Below are positions 7,850 to 15,862 of a stretch of DNA of 64,000 nucleotides, in pieces. Location: positions 185,543 to 249,542 of the forward strand of contig JAJJOY010000004.1 of NCBI GenBank assembly GCA_021029595.1, in the 5' to 3' direction. The notes beneath the pieces were generated by a model, which ran no database searches, was not told where the DNA came from, and worked only from the letters and a program-made list of their open reading frames with translations. Made by a program: the position numbers and the translations under genes. Source of the stretch: Hominenteromicrobium mulieris. GTDB lineage: Bacteria; Bacillota; Clostridia; Oscillospirales; Acutalibacteraceae. The stretch's first letter is position 1. Each line of letters starts with the position of its first letter.

Positions 7850-8133
7850 GAGTTACAAAAGTCGATGTTACTATTCCGAGCAGTGGCTATTACCTTGGCT
7901 ACGTCAGTCTGGTTCTGGATAATGCGTACACCTTAAACGGTGTGCGCATCACCAGACGAGCAGACGGTGGGTTACAAGTCTTATATCCGCATTTGGCCGA
8001 ACGCGAAGGCAAGCGCCGCCAAATCTTTGCTTTTAAGCCAATGAACCCCATAGCACACAAACGCATCGAACAAGCTGTGCTATCCGCATATAAAGAAGAA
8101 CTGAGAAAAACCGGAAGTACTTCCGGTTTTTGA
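7846..8133 (+). CDS. SpoVG-family protein
   Basis: 95 aa from the ATG that overlaps the parB stop (ATGA). The core reads MRVTKVDVTIPSSGYYLGYVSLVLDN, LNGVRITRRADGG and RRQIFAFKPMNPIAHKRIEQAVLSAY, clear SpoVG signatures. SpoVG proteins bind nucleic acids and regulate gene expression in Firmicutes. The last eight residues (KTGSTSGF) and the region up to the stop come from the ICE palindrome, as if the repeat landed on the gene end. It belongs to the parA-parB operon, so a role in copy control or ICE gene regulation is plausible. Confidence 0.85.
   Translation: MRVTKVDVTIPSSGYYLGYVSLVLDNAYTLNGVRITRRADGGLQVLYPHLAEREGKRRQIFAFKPMNPIAHKRIEQAVLSAYKEELRKTGSTSGF
8106..8131. repeat. ICE palindrome copy 3 (CCGG type), end of the SpoVG gene
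   Basis: Encodes the last residues of the SpoVG-like protein in the GSTSGF frame; the TGA stop follows directly. It can double as terminator of the par operon. Confidence 0.9.
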
Positions 8134-8219
8134 ACTTTTGAAGAATTGTATATACTCTTTTGATAGATTTTCATAAAATACAGAAAAGTACTTAAAAACA
8201 TATAGGATGAGGTCTCTAA

Positions 8220-9278
8220 ATGAACACTAAGCGTTACACCCTATCTGATGCGCACAGCACGCAGTTTTATCAACTCCCGAAATGGCTTGTGGCGCTTCGC
8301 GTAGAGGCAGAAATCAGCAACGAAGCAATCCTACTGTATACTTACTTGCGAGATCGCGTACAGCTGAGCATTACAAATAAGTGGATCGACGATAACGGTG
8401 AAGCTTACCTCTACTTTAAGCGTGAACAAATGGAAAAACTGCTTGGGTGCAAAAAGGATAAAGTGCAAAAAATTATTAAGGAGCTCAAATCCGTAAACCT
8501 GCTCGATGAAGTCCGGCAAGGGTTAAATCAGCCAAATCGCCTCTACCTGCGCTACCCCGATAATTCTGAACTCATAGAAATGAGCATTGATTTCGAGAAT
8601 GAAGACGAAGAAGACTGTGAGCAAGAGCCTGAAAGTCCTGAAAAACCCAGTGATTATGCGGAGCGCGGAAAAACCGCACTCCGGAGTACTGAAATTCCGC
8701 AGTCCGGACTTCTGAAAAACCGCACTCCGGACTGCGGAAAAACCGAAGTCAAGAGTGCGGAAATATCGCAGTCAAGAGTACTGAAAAACCGCAGTCTTGA
8801 CTTCTGTAAAACCGCACCTAATAAGACTGAGTATAATAAGACTGAGTATAATAAGACAGACAGTCAGAGCGACGGCAATTTTGATTTTTTGATGAATGCA
8901 GATGTTCCGGAGGATTTCGCGAAAGCCTGCATCTCTTTGATCTGCGAAATTACTACTACTCCCTTATCGACTGTTCGCATCGGTAAGCAAGTGCTTCCGA
9001 GCACGCAAGTATGCCAAGCGTTGCACAGCTTAACGCCGGAGCATTTGCAGGCCGTCTACCGCATAACCAAATATTCTAACAATGTACGGAAGCCTAAAGA
9101 GTATCTGCTTGCATTGCTGTACAACGCCGCCCAAGCTGCGCCGGAGAGTAATCTCTACGCGCAGTTTTTTGCTATGCCGCCGGAAGAACACAAGCCCTCG
9201 TTTGACATCAAACTCTACGAGAAATACGATATTTTCGATTACTTAAACGAAGAAAGGAGCCCGGAACATGGAACATGA
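8220..9278 (+). CDS. RepA_N-family replication initiator
   Basis: 352 aa. The N-terminal winged-helix domain (FYQLPKWLVALRVEAEISNEAILLY ... KDKVQKIIKELKSVNLL, residues about 15-100) is the RepA_N signature of theta-replicating Firmicute plasmids and some ICEs. An acidic linker (EDEEDCEQEPESPEK) leads into a repeat-encoded middle (about 145-215), then a C-terminal host-specific domain (about 220-340). The middle DNA holds iteron-like repeats, as in RepA_N plasmids whose origin lies inside the gene. RBS GATGAGG precedes the ATG. It implies autonomous replication of the excised circle. Confidence 0.93.
   Translation: MNTKRYTLSDAHSTQFYQLPKWLVALRVEAEISNEAILLYTYLRDRVQLSITNKWIDDNGEAYLYFKREQMEKLLGCKKDKVQKIIKELKSVNLLDEVRQGLNQPNRLYLRYPDNSELIEMSIDFENEDEEDCEQEPESPEKPSDYAERGKTALRSTEIPQSGLLKNRTPDCGKTEVKSAEISQSRVLKNRSLDFCKTAPNKTEYNKTEYNKTDSQSDGNFDFLMNADVPEDFAKACISLICEITTTPLSTVRIGKQVLPSTQVCQALHSLTPEHLQAVYRITKYSNNVRKPKEYLLALLYNAAQAAPESNLYAQFFAMPPEEHKPSFDIKLYEKYDIFDYLNEERSPEHGT
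8658..8860. repeat. Iteron-like repeats inside repA, candidate origin of replication
   Basis: Interleaved copies of GCGGAAAAACCGCACTCCGG-like units with alternating CTGAAAAACCGCA boxes (8658-8815). They are followed by an AT-rich 15-bp unit ATAAGACTGAGTATA repeated about 2.6 times (8820-8858). RepA_N replicons are known to carry their origin within the initiator gene. The GC-rich iterons would bind RepA and the AT-rich repeats may be the unwinding zone, which is inference. Confidence 0.7.
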
Positions 9279-9375
9279 ACTCGACGCTTATCGCAAGCAA
9301 TGCGCTGACATTTGTGCGGCAGTGCCCAAGAATTCGACAAATCTCAAGCCATTTCGTTGTAGTGGGCCTGATTAA
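9268..9375 (+). CDS. Short ORF after repA, probably truncated
   Basis: 35 codons (MEHELDAYRKQCADICAAV...), starting inside the repA end with AAAGGAG upstream. The start looks like a genuine gene head, but the frame ends early at a TAA shortly before a 25-bp direct repeat. That suggests the rest was lost when the adjacent toxin-antitoxin cassette was acquired. No function is assigned. Confidence 0.4.
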   Translation: MEHELDAYRKQCADICAAVPKNSTNLKPFRCSGPD

Positions 9376-9424
9376 ACGCAATTCTTCGAAATATATCTTT
9401 AAGCCCTCTTATTAAATCTATAAA

Positions 9425-9449
9425 ATGGACTTGCACTCGGTTGAGTACA
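9425..9449. repeat. 25-bp direct repeat, left copy
   Basis: Contains ACTTGCACTC-GGTT-GAGTACAAGT, an imperfect hairpin. The same 25 bases recur at 10,186-10,210, so the pair brackets the Phd/ParE cassette. Confidence 0.85.
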
Positions 9450-9490
9450 AGTGTTTAGTAACCCCTGAAGAATTAAATTCTGCAGCGCTG

Positions 9491-9519
9491 TTGACTTTAT
9501 TGCATGAAATGGATATAAT
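9491..9519 (+). promoter_or_regulatory. Promoter of the phd-parE cassette
   Basis: TTGACT, 17-base spacer, TATAAT, about 45 bases before the antitoxin ATG; AAGGAGG serves as RBS. Confidence 0.8.
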
Positions 9520-9563
9520 ATAGATAGAATATTACTATCGTCATAATTCAAGGAGGTATCATT

Positions 9564-9851
9564 ATGAATATTCGTCCATCCGCAGCAATTCGCCAGAACT
9601 ACAATGAGATTGCCGATATGTGCAGAAAGACCGCAGAGCCGGTCTTTCTAACCAAGAACGGCGAGGGGGATTTGGTGGTTATGGACATCGGGACTTACAA
9701 CCGCAGGGAAAAAATGCTGAAGCTCCGTGAGGAATTGCTTGCCGTAGAGGAGGACAGGATGCGTGGAAGCAAAGGTTACTCTGTTGAAGAAGTCACTGCG
9801 ATGATGCGTAGTGCAATCAAGGAGGCGGCAGGTCATGGAGCAGCAGAATAA
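9564..9851 (+). CDS. Phd/YefM-type antitoxin
   Basis: 95 aa. N-terminal MNIRPSAAIRQNYNEIADMC and PVFLTKNGEGDLVVMDIGTY are the Phd/YefM DNA-binding fold; the helical C-terminal half binds the toxin. It overlaps the toxin gene by 17 bases. The whole cassette is flanked by 25-bp direct repeats and its codon use looks more GC-rich than the neighbouring DUF3990 genes, fitting separate acquisition. Confidence 0.9.
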   Translation: MNIRPSAAIRQNYNEIADMCRKTAEPVFLTKNGEGDLVVMDIGTYNRREKMLKLREELLAVEEDRMRGSKGYSVEEVTAMMRSAIKEAAGHGAAE

Positions 9852-10152
9852 ATACCGTGTGATTGTATCGGAACGGGCAACGCAGATGCTCATTTCCCAC
9901 GCCGCATTTCTGGCACAGGTCAGCCCAGAAGCGGCAGAACGGCTCACAGCCGAGTTTGAAAAGACCGCAAATTCCTTAGAGCTGATGCCGCAGAGATGTC
10001 CGTGGCTCACAGGGGAATATATTCCCAGAAATGCCTACCGTTTTATCCTGTTTGAAAAACGCTATATGATAATCTTCCAGATAGTAGACGATATAGTTTA
10101 CGCCGATTATGTGGTGGATTGCAGGCAGGATTACAATTGGCTTATCCGGTAA
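9835..10152 (+). CDS. RelE/ParE-superfamily toxin
   Basis: 105 aa from the ATG at 9835, which has AAGGAGG upstream. The pattern KYRVIVSERATQMLISHAAFLAQVSPEAAERL ... LELMPQRCPWLT ... YRFILFEKRYMIIFQI...YVVDCRQDY is the RelE/ParE fold. Members either cut mRNA at the ribosome or poison gyrase; the sequence does not settle which. It forms a stabilisation or abortive-infection module with the upstream antitoxin. Confidence 0.88.
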   Translation: MEQQNKYRVIVSERATQMLISHAAFLAQVSPEAAERLTAEFEKTANSLELMPQRCPWLTGEYIPRNAYRFILFEKRYMIIFQIVDDIVYADYVVDCRQDYNWLIR

Positions 10153-10185
10153 CAAGAAAATAAACCGAGCAAAATCGTCACTTTC

Positions 10186-10210
10186 ATGGACTTGCACTCG
10201 GTTGAGTACA
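10186..10210. repeat. 25-bp direct repeat, right copy
   Basis: Identical to 9425-9449 over 25 bases. It lies 22 bases before the DUF3990 gene start. Confidence 0.85.
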
Positions 10211-10232
10211 TTGGCTTAGGAGAAGTGAAACG

Positions 10233-10880
10233 ATGAGTATAATAACACTATATCACGGTACACCTAATGAATTTGTTACACCGCAATATGGTTACGGTGA
10301 AGATAAGCACGACTATGGAAAAGGCTTTTACCTTACTGAAAACATAGAACTCGCCAAGGAATGGGCAGTTTGTAGACCAACCGAAACGAATGGCTGGGTT
10401 CATAAATACGAATTAGACATTTCTGATTTGAAAATACTGGATTTTCAAAAATATGATGTTCTCTCTTGGCTTGCTGAGTTGATGAAGCACAGAGACGCAG
10501 CGGATACAAAGCGCTATAAAGTTCTTTCTAAAAAATTCATAGAGAAGTTCGGAATCGATACAAGCACATACGATGTCATAAAGGGTTGGAGAGCTAACGC
10601 TTCATACTTTTATATTGCCAAAGAATTTGTGCGCGACAATGTAGATACGGACATACTCGAAGAATTGCTATCATTAGGTGGGCTCGGCATCCAATATTGT
10701 ATTAAATCCGAACTTGCTTATTCCAAACTCACGGAGAATAAAGAAGGCTTGATCCGAGTCGAGTACAGCGTGTTTAACGATAAATACAATCAACGCGATG
10801 TACGTGCCCGAGAAAACATGCACGATCTCATCGAGTCAGATGCAAATAAAGTAACAAATGTATTCAGCACATTATTTTAG
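10233..10880 (+). CDS. DUF3990 protein, predicted ADP-ribosyltransferase-like effector
   Basis: 215 aa with RBS AGGAG. The N-terminal block LYHGTPNEF ... HDYGKGFYLTENIELAKEWA (residues 5-48) is the DUF3990 signature and looks like the NAD-binding H-G-T and Y-L-T elements of ADP-ribosyltransferases. The rest is alpha-rich with no membrane segment. Two tightly linked genes follow and the third is a NADAR hydrolase, which is known to remove ADP-ribose. The enzymatic role is inferred from this context; no activity is known for this protein. Confidence 0.75.
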   Translation: MSIITLYHGTPNEFVTPQYGYGEDKHDYGKGFYLTENIELAKEWAVCRPTETNGWVHKYELDISDLKILDFQKYDVLSWLAELMKHRDAADTKRYKVLSKKFIEKFGIDTSTYDVIKGWRANASYFYIAKEFVRDNVDTDILEELLSLGGLGIQYCIKSELAYSKLTENKEGLIRVEYSVFNDKYNQRDVRARENMHDLIESDANKVTNVFSTLF

Positions 10881-10887
10881 AGGTGAT

Positions 10888-11310
10888 ATGATGCGAGCTT
10901 ATCCAGAGGTATACTTACATGATATTGTTGAAAGCCAAGGAAAACTGTTCGATTTTGTATCGCAGAATTATCCTGAGAAAGATACATCGGATTTCATCAA
11001 TACTTATATGACAAGTAAAACAAGAGAAAGTATCGATCAAGGTAAAGCCTATGTTAGCACCATGAATGCTTCCGAATTGTGGGATTACTTTCAGCAAACA
11101 GAACACTATCATCTCAAAAACGGCAAAGCACTCAAAGGGTTTATTCCTGATTGGATAGGTGAATTTTACGCCTATTATCAATGGTTCTACAACGTCTCAA
11201 GCAAGGAGATTATTAAAAAAGTGCCATTGGATTTTTTAACAAAAGCCTACATGGGATTACACGATTTAGAACTTGATTTGGCCGTAAAAAAGGTTGGTGG
11301 AGCGCCATGA
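10888..11310 (+). CDS. Helical middle gene of the DUF3990-NADAR cassette
   Basis: 140 aa from the first of two tandem ATGs at 10,888/10,891, with AGAGGTG as RBS right after the DUF3990 stop. The N-terminus RAYPEVYLHDIVESQGKLFDFV and the WIGEFYAYYQWFYNVSSKEIIKKVP segment recur in small proteins found beside DUF3990 genes. It is probably an adaptor, substrate or antitoxin component. It is soluble with no catalytic motif seen, and overlaps the NADAR gene by four bases. Confidence 0.65.
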   Translation: MMRAYPEVYLHDIVESQGKLFDFVSQNYPEKDTSDFINTYMTSKTRESIDQGKAYVSTMNASELWDYFQQTEHYHLKNGKALKGFIPDWIGEFYAYYQWFYNVSSKEIIKKVPLDFLTKAYMGLHDLELDLAVKKVGGAP

Positions 11311-11780
11311 AAATCCTTTGCTTTCATAACCCTGACGAAGAAAACGGATATTTGAGCAATTGGTATTTATCCGAATTCAACGTATCCAATATCACCTTTT
11401 CCTCAATGGAGCAATTTATGATGTATCAAAAAGCCATGTGCTTTTGTGACCAAACTATTGCAAAAAAGATTTTAACCACTCATGATGTTGCTCAAATAAA
11501 AAAATTCGGGAGGCAAGTTTCTAACTATAACGAAAACCGTTGGAATGGCATCCGACAAATCGTTGTATATGAGGGACTGCTTGCAAAGTTTTCTCAAAAC
11601 CTCAACTTAAAAGATCTCCTGAAAGCTACCGGCGACAATCTTCTCGCAGAATGTGCCGTCAAAGATAAGATTTGGGGCGTGGGCCTATCAATGAGTGATC
11701 CAGATCGACTGGACATAACTAAGTGGAAAGGTCAAAACTTATTAGGCTACTCCTTAATGATGGTACGCGAAAAGATATGA
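11307..11780 (+). CDS. NADAR/YbiA-family N-glycosidase (ADP-ribose removing)
   Basis: 157 aa, complete. Family segments are visible: LSNWYLSEF (17-25), SSMEQFMMYQKA (31-42), WNGIRQIVVYEGLLAKFSQN (72-91), DKIWGVGLS (120-128) and GQNLLGYSLMMVR (142-154). NADAR proteins cleave the N-glycosidic bond of ribosylated guanine-type substrates; some reverse DNA ADP-ribosylation as antitoxins of DarT-type toxins. Position as last gene of an operon headed by a predicted ADP-ribosyltransferase supports an antitoxin role here. Confidence 0.9.
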   Translation: MKILCFHNPDEENGYLSNWYLSEFNVSNITFSSMEQFMMYQKAMCFCDQTIAKKILTTHDVAQIKKFGRQVSNYNENRWNGIRQIVVYEGLLAKFSQNLNLKDLLKATGDNLLAECAVKDKIWGVGLSMSDPDRLDITKWKGQNLLGYSLMMVREKI

Positions 11781-11797
11781 AAATAAAACAAAGCAGC

Positions 11798-11840
11798 AAA
11801 AAGGTTTGTTACCTGTACACACAGGCAGCAAACCTTTTTT
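11798..11840 (+). terminator. Terminator of the DUF3990-NADAR operon
   Basis: AAAAAGGTTTG...CAAACCTTTTTT hairpin with an inner CCTG/CAGG stem and a T6 run. Confidence 0.88.
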
Positions 11841-11873
11841 CATACAGTTTTTTATGAAAGGAATGATTTATTT

Positions 11874-12140
11874 ATGAGCTATAAGCCTTTAGAAAATGTC
11901 ACCATCGTTTTTAGCACAGCGAATATTACCGTTTGTGCCGATGAGTGGGGCGATTTGTATTACACGACCGAAATTCCGGATGAATTTGTAAATCAGGGTG
12001 AGCCGTATCCCCGCTCCAAATGCAAGCCGATTATTGATCTGCCACCCGAACAATTTGATCGTGTGTTGGCAATTTACAAGGAATTGCCGGATGACCTACT
12101 TGAGCACTTGATACGCGGAGAGGAGCAAGAAGATGCCTAA
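11874..12140 (+). CDS. Small acidic ICE protein before ArdC
   Basis: 88 aa with AAAGGAATG upstream. Beta-rich N-terminus (VTIVFSTANITVCADEWGDLYYTTEIPDEF) and acidic helical end (FDRVLAIYKELPDDLLEHLIRGEEQEDA). It overlaps the ArdC gene by eight bases, so the two are coupled. No family is recognised; the acidic surface could suggest a DNA-mimic or partner protein, but this is speculation. Confidence 0.6.
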   Translation: MSYKPLENVTIVFSTANITVCADEWGDLYYTTEIPDEFVNQGEPYPRSKCKPIIDLPPEQFDRVLAIYKELPDDLLEHLIRGEEQEDA

Positions 12141-13869
12141 AAAAAGAACATTCTACTCCGAAGAAGAACGTAAAGCACATCACGAAAAGAAGCAAAGAGA
12201 AGCAGATTTGCAGATTCAGGAGCTCACAAAGCACTGGGAAAACGATCCCAAGGACATCGCAGAATACCTCGCATTCAGCACTCAGTTTTACAAATATTCT
12301 TCACGAAACACAATGCTGATCTACCGGCAGCGTCCTGATTCCGTATTTATTGCCTCATACACACATTGGAAAGAACTTGGGTATTATGTGCAGGAAGGTG
12401 AGCATGGTGCTAATATTTATCGGCCGGAAACCACGCGCTATTTCAAGCCAAACGTGCCAAATCCAACATGGGTTCTTTTATCTAAAGCCTCGCCAGAACA
12501 ACGCCATGAAGTTGAAATCGGCATGCTCGAAAGCCGTGATTTTACCTATTTCAAACCCTGCACGGTGTTCGATATTTCGCAGACAAATTGTCCGCCAGAA
12601 GACTACCCCAAGCTCTGCGGCGTAGGATACAACAGTACGCAGCACAAAGATATTTACAACACTCTTTGCCTTTATTCTGAAGAAATCGGCGTGCCTGTAT
12701 CCGAAGAAGATTTTGAAGGAATCGGCACACGCGGCGCTTATAACCCGCGCAACAAGCACATCCATATTAACCAATTACTCGGCGACACACAGAAGCTCGA
12801 TACATTGTTGCACGAAATGTCACACCACTTTATGGGGCATAGTCCTAACATAGAAAAGCCTACCATGCAGCGTGAATTTGAAGCCGACGGTCTCTCTATT
12901 ATGTTTGGAAAAACGTTCGGAATTGAGCCCAGTGACGCCCGAAAAAGCCACCTTGCAGCCTGCTACCAAGAGCTGCTTAAGGCACAGCCGGAAGTAAAAA
13001 TCGATGCACTTTTGGCACCGGTTCGCGAAAAATTTCAGCAGCATATTGAGGCAATGGAACAGGAACTTTCTCTCGCAGGCGTAATACCGCAGCAAATCAT
13101 TTCTTCCCAAAAAGCTGCTGAACTGAAGCGTGAACAGGCTATGAAAAAGGAGCCAACCGTAACCGTTATATGGACGGAAAGCAAGCGTCTGCACGACGGC
13201 CAGACTATGCGATTATCGCGTGCAAACGAACTCTTTAAAGCAATCGATAAGGCGCAGCAGAAGTACCCGAACTGCTACCACAAAGCAGCTTTTCGCATTG
13301 ATTATATGCTGCACGGAGAACCGAGCAGCTATGAAGGCCGACAGAGTTTCGGCACTGGTGAAGGCAGTCTGATCGACCATATCAAGCGGCTAAATACGCT
13401 GTGCAACGAGAACCCTCAGTGGGAAAATTACTTGTTAGAAACAGGCGGCAGCGATGCACTTTTACAGGACAGACACGAAAAAGAATACATCTTAAATGAG
13501 TTCATTCCTTACTTAAATCTGCATGTTGCGCTTTCCGAAATCGAACAGAGCGTTTCGGAAAAGCTCGGTGAAACCGATGAACTCACGCTCGAAAGAAGTG
13601 AGCAATTCGCCGCCTTGCAGCAAAATGTGCGTACTGTCCGTGCTATGCTGAACCAAGGTAATTACGATTTTTCCGTGGCACAAATCAATGAACTCTCTCC
13701 AAAATTCGCAGAATGGATGCGTCAAATCTCGAAAAAATCCATTCAGCAAAGCTCTGAGAATACGCTTACAAAAGAAGAAATCATACACGATTTTGAGCAA
13801 ATCGCAACACAAAATCGTGCAGAAATCAGGCAAGAACAGCATGAAGAATTTGAAATCACAATGCTATAA
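12133..13869 (+). CDS. ArdC-like antirestriction/ssDNA-binding protein with zincin motif
   Basis: 578 aa. The N-terminal ArdC-type domain (LTKHWENDPKDIAEYLAF...SSRNTMLIYRQRPDS, about 30-70; ...EGEHGANIYRP) is joined to a metallopeptidase-like core with LLHEMSHHFMGH (about 225-236) and a downstream REFEADG Glu. A polyvalent C-terminal domain (HGEPSSYEGRQSFGTGEGSLIDHI) and coiled helices follow. ArdC proteins protect incoming single strands from restriction after conjugation. The tail HEEFEITML resembles the tail of the HipA-like protein at 18.4 kb, and both genes end in an ICE palindrome. Confidence 0.88.
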   Translation: MPKKRTFYSEEERKAHHEKKQREADLQIQELTKHWENDPKDIAEYLAFSTQFYKYSSRNTMLIYRQRPDSVFIASYTHWKELGYYVQEGEHGANIYRPETTRYFKPNVPNPTWVLLSKASPEQRHEVEIGMLESRDFTYFKPCTVFDISQTNCPPEDYPKLCGVGYNSTQHKDIYNTLCLYSEEIGVPVSEEDFEGIGTRGAYNPRNKHIHINQLLGDTQKLDTLLHEMSHHFMGHSPNIEKPTMQREFEADGLSIMFGKTFGIEPSDARKSHLAACYQELLKAQPEVKIDALLAPVREKFQQHIEAMEQELSLAGVIPQQIISSQKAAELKREQAMKKEPTVTVIWTESKRLHDGQTMRLSRANELFKAIDKAQQKYPNCYHKAAFRIDYMLHGEPSSYEGRQSFGTGEGSLIDHIKRLNTLCNENPQWENYLLETGGSDALLQDRHEKEYILNEFIPYLNLHVALSEIEQSVSEKLGETDELTLERSEQFAALQQNVRTVRAMLNQGNYDFSVAQINELSPKFAEWMRQISKKSIQQSSENTLTKEEIIHDFEQIATQNRAEIRQEQHEEFEITML

Positions 13870-13892
13870 AACCGGAAGTACTTCCGGTTTTT
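13868..13892. repeat. ICE palindrome copy 4 (CCGG type)
   Basis: Overlaps the ArdC stop codon region and lies 10 bases before the start of the cell-wall hydrolase gene. A terminator here would uncouple the two genes. Confidence 0.9.
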
Positions 13893-13902
13893 CGGAGGAA
13901 AA

Positions 13903-15396
13903 ATGGCAAACCCGGTTTTAATTGCGAAGCTCGCTTTGGTCGCAGCCGACCCCAAAACATGGCAAAAAATCATTATTGCCTGCATCTCTATTTTTATCAT
14001 TTCCGCTGCACTGCTCGGCAGCTGCGGTGCAATGACTTTTACCGATTTAGGCTTCGACTGCTCGCAGCTTTTCTCTGCAAAACTGAACGAATACAGCGCT
14101 GTTTTTGACTCCGGTGCACGCATAAATGATAAGCTTCTCTATGCTGTGTACGCCAAAATCTTTGCGGATAACGACCGATTAAAGAACCAAACCGATGAGC
14201 TGATTGACTGCTTTGTTTCAGATGATAAGCTCTCCCCGCTAACCGATTCCGATGAAATTTTTGATAAAATCGAGCGCACGTTTGATCTCAAAATCAACGC
14301 ATACATGCGCTCGCAACTGCTACGGCTTGCAGAGCAAATGCCCACCGGTTATGCCGACCGTTCTACGCTGATCCGTAACTTAAAAAGCAGCGACGGCAAA
14401 ACAAATATCGGTCTCACCAACTTCGCAATAAACGCTCTGGATGCCGGTTCCGGCTACATCTATGGCGCTTACGGCCAAGACGTAACCATGGCATTTCTTA
14501 AGCAGCAGCAGTCCAGATTTTTCACGGATTCCGATGCAAATCTGACCAACAGCGAGGTCAATTTCATCTACGAAACCTACGGCGGAAAGCCTGCTTTTGA
14601 CTGCATCGGGCTCATAAAAGCGTATGAATGGATTGATGAAGACACCGGCATTATCCGTTACCAATCCAATGGTTTTCGCGATGTCGGCGCAGACGGAATG
14701 TTCCGCAGCGCTGTCATTTTCGGTGAGATTTCCTCTATCCCCGATACACCCGGTTTGGCCGTTTGTATGAGCGGACACATCGGTATTTATATAGGAAACG
14801 GTGAGGTAATTGAGGCCAAAAGCAACCACGACGGCGTAGTAAAAACGCAGCTCAGTGAGGGCAGTTGGACGTACTGGATGCAGTTGCCTGGCATTACATA
14901 TTTGACCGGCGGAACACACCCATACGGCACTAAAAAGGTAACACTGGAGAACGGCAGAATTAAAGAAATCTCCGCCGGAATTGTAGCGGGAAAGGGTGAA
15001 TTTGAGTGGCCTCTCCCCGCTCCTTACGGTAAAGATTACATTACTTCCGGCTCCGGTTCCCGGTACAATCCGGTCACCGGAATGTACGAAAATTCGCACG
15101 GTGCAATCGATATTGGTTCACCGGCAATGACCCCGATTTATGCAGCGGCCGACGGCACAGTTGTGATGAGCACTTGGCATGATTCCTACGGCAATTTCGT
15201 AAAAATCGACCACGGAAACGGGTGGTCTACCCTATATGCTCACCAAACAAAACGTGTTGCAAAAGTCGGCGAGTCTGTATCTGCCGGTGATCTCATCGGC
15301 TACGTCGGAAGTACCGGGGATTCGACCGGAAATCATCTCCATTTCGAAATCAGATACAACGATAATAGGCTCGATCCTTTGCAATTCTTTGAGTGA
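13903..15396 (+). CDS. Two-domain conjugation peptidoglycan hydrolase (NlpC/P60 + M23)
   Basis: 497 aa with GGAGG upstream. A membrane anchor lies at about 23-45 (KIIIACISIFIISAALLGS). The NlpC/P60-like domain has catalytic Cys in AFDCIGLIKAY (about 229) and His in GHIGIYIG (about 289). The C-terminal M23/LytM domain has zinc ligands in HGAIDIG and HLHFEIR. Such enzymes open the cell wall locally for the mating channel, like CwlT/VirB1-type proteins. Unusually the endopeptidase partner is M23 rather than a lysozyme domain. Confidence 0.9.
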   Translation: MANPVLIAKLALVAADPKTWQKIIIACISIFIISAALLGSCGAMTFTDLGFDCSQLFSAKLNEYSAVFDSGARINDKLLYAVYAKIFADNDRLKNQTDELIDCFVSDDKLSPLTDSDEIFDKIERTFDLKINAYMRSQLLRLAEQMPTGYADRSTLIRNLKSSDGKTNIGLTNFAINALDAGSGYIYGAYGQDVTMAFLKQQQSRFFTDSDANLTNSEVNFIYETYGGKPAFDCIGLIKAYEWIDEDTGIIRYQSNGFRDVGADGMFRSAVIFGEISSIPDTPGLAVCMSGHIGIYIGNGEVIEAKSNHDGVVKTQLSEGSWTYWMQLPGITYLTGGTHPYGTKKVTLENGRIKEISAGIVAGKGEFEWPLPAPYGKDYITSGSGSRYNPVTGMYENSHGAIDIGSPAMTPIYAAADGTVVMSTWHDSYGNFVKIDHGNGWSTLYAHQTKRVAKVGESVSAGDLIGYVGSTGDSTGNHLHFEIRYNDNRLDPLQFFE

Positions 15397-15432
15397 TCCA
15401 CAATTTTGTGGGTATTCTTTCCTTACTAATAA

Positions 15433-15453
15433 TCGGCACGCGAAGCGTGCCGA
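15433..15453. promoter_or_regulatory. GC-rich hairpin before the small protein at 15,490
   Basis: CGGCACGC-GAA-GCGTGCCG perfect stem-loop without a T tract. It could be an attenuator, a processing site or a protein-binding palindrome. Confidence 0.5.
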
Positions 15454-15489
15454 CGGCGAAAATTTTTGAAGAAAAAGAGGTCAAAAACA

Positions 15490-15786
15490 ATGAAAAAACT
15501 CACCATAAAGCTCAATTTAGATGAGCGAAAATACGATGCACTGCACACCTTTTCAACACAAAAAGGCATCGATATTGACGCAGAATTCGTAGCGTATTTC
15601 GAGAAAATGTACAAGAAAATCGTTCCAAAAGCCGTGCGGGAATACATTGAAGGCACAACACTTTCAACCGTTTCTGATCCGGTTTCCGAAGAAAAGGTTA
15701 TCCACAATGACCCACAGCTTCAGCCGGAACCGGAGCCCGAAACCAAGTCAAATCCGATCTCAAACCCCGGTGGTTTCTGGTCGTAA
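15490..15786 (+). CDS. DUF6103-like small ICE protein
   Basis: 98 aa from the ATG at 15,490, preferred over the TTG at 15,466 because AAAGAGG precedes it. MKKLTIKLNLDERKYDALHTFSTQKGIDID and VPKAVREYIEG fit the small proteins found next to conjugation genes in clostridial ICEs. The first 40 residues look like a ribbon-helix-helix fold, the tail is Pro/Glu-rich. It may bind DNA near the transfer origin; function unproven. Confidence 0.65.
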   Translation: MKKLTIKLNLDERKYDALHTFSTQKGIDIDAEFVAYFEKMYKKIVPKAVREYIEGTTLSTVSDPVSEEKVIHNDPQLQPEPEPETKSNPISNPGGFWS

Positions 15787-15862
15787 TATTTTTAAACTGT
15801 TTCGCATCTCGAAAACGCACCAAAATCTCTCAAATCGGTGTCTTTTTAGAATGCAGGATAAA

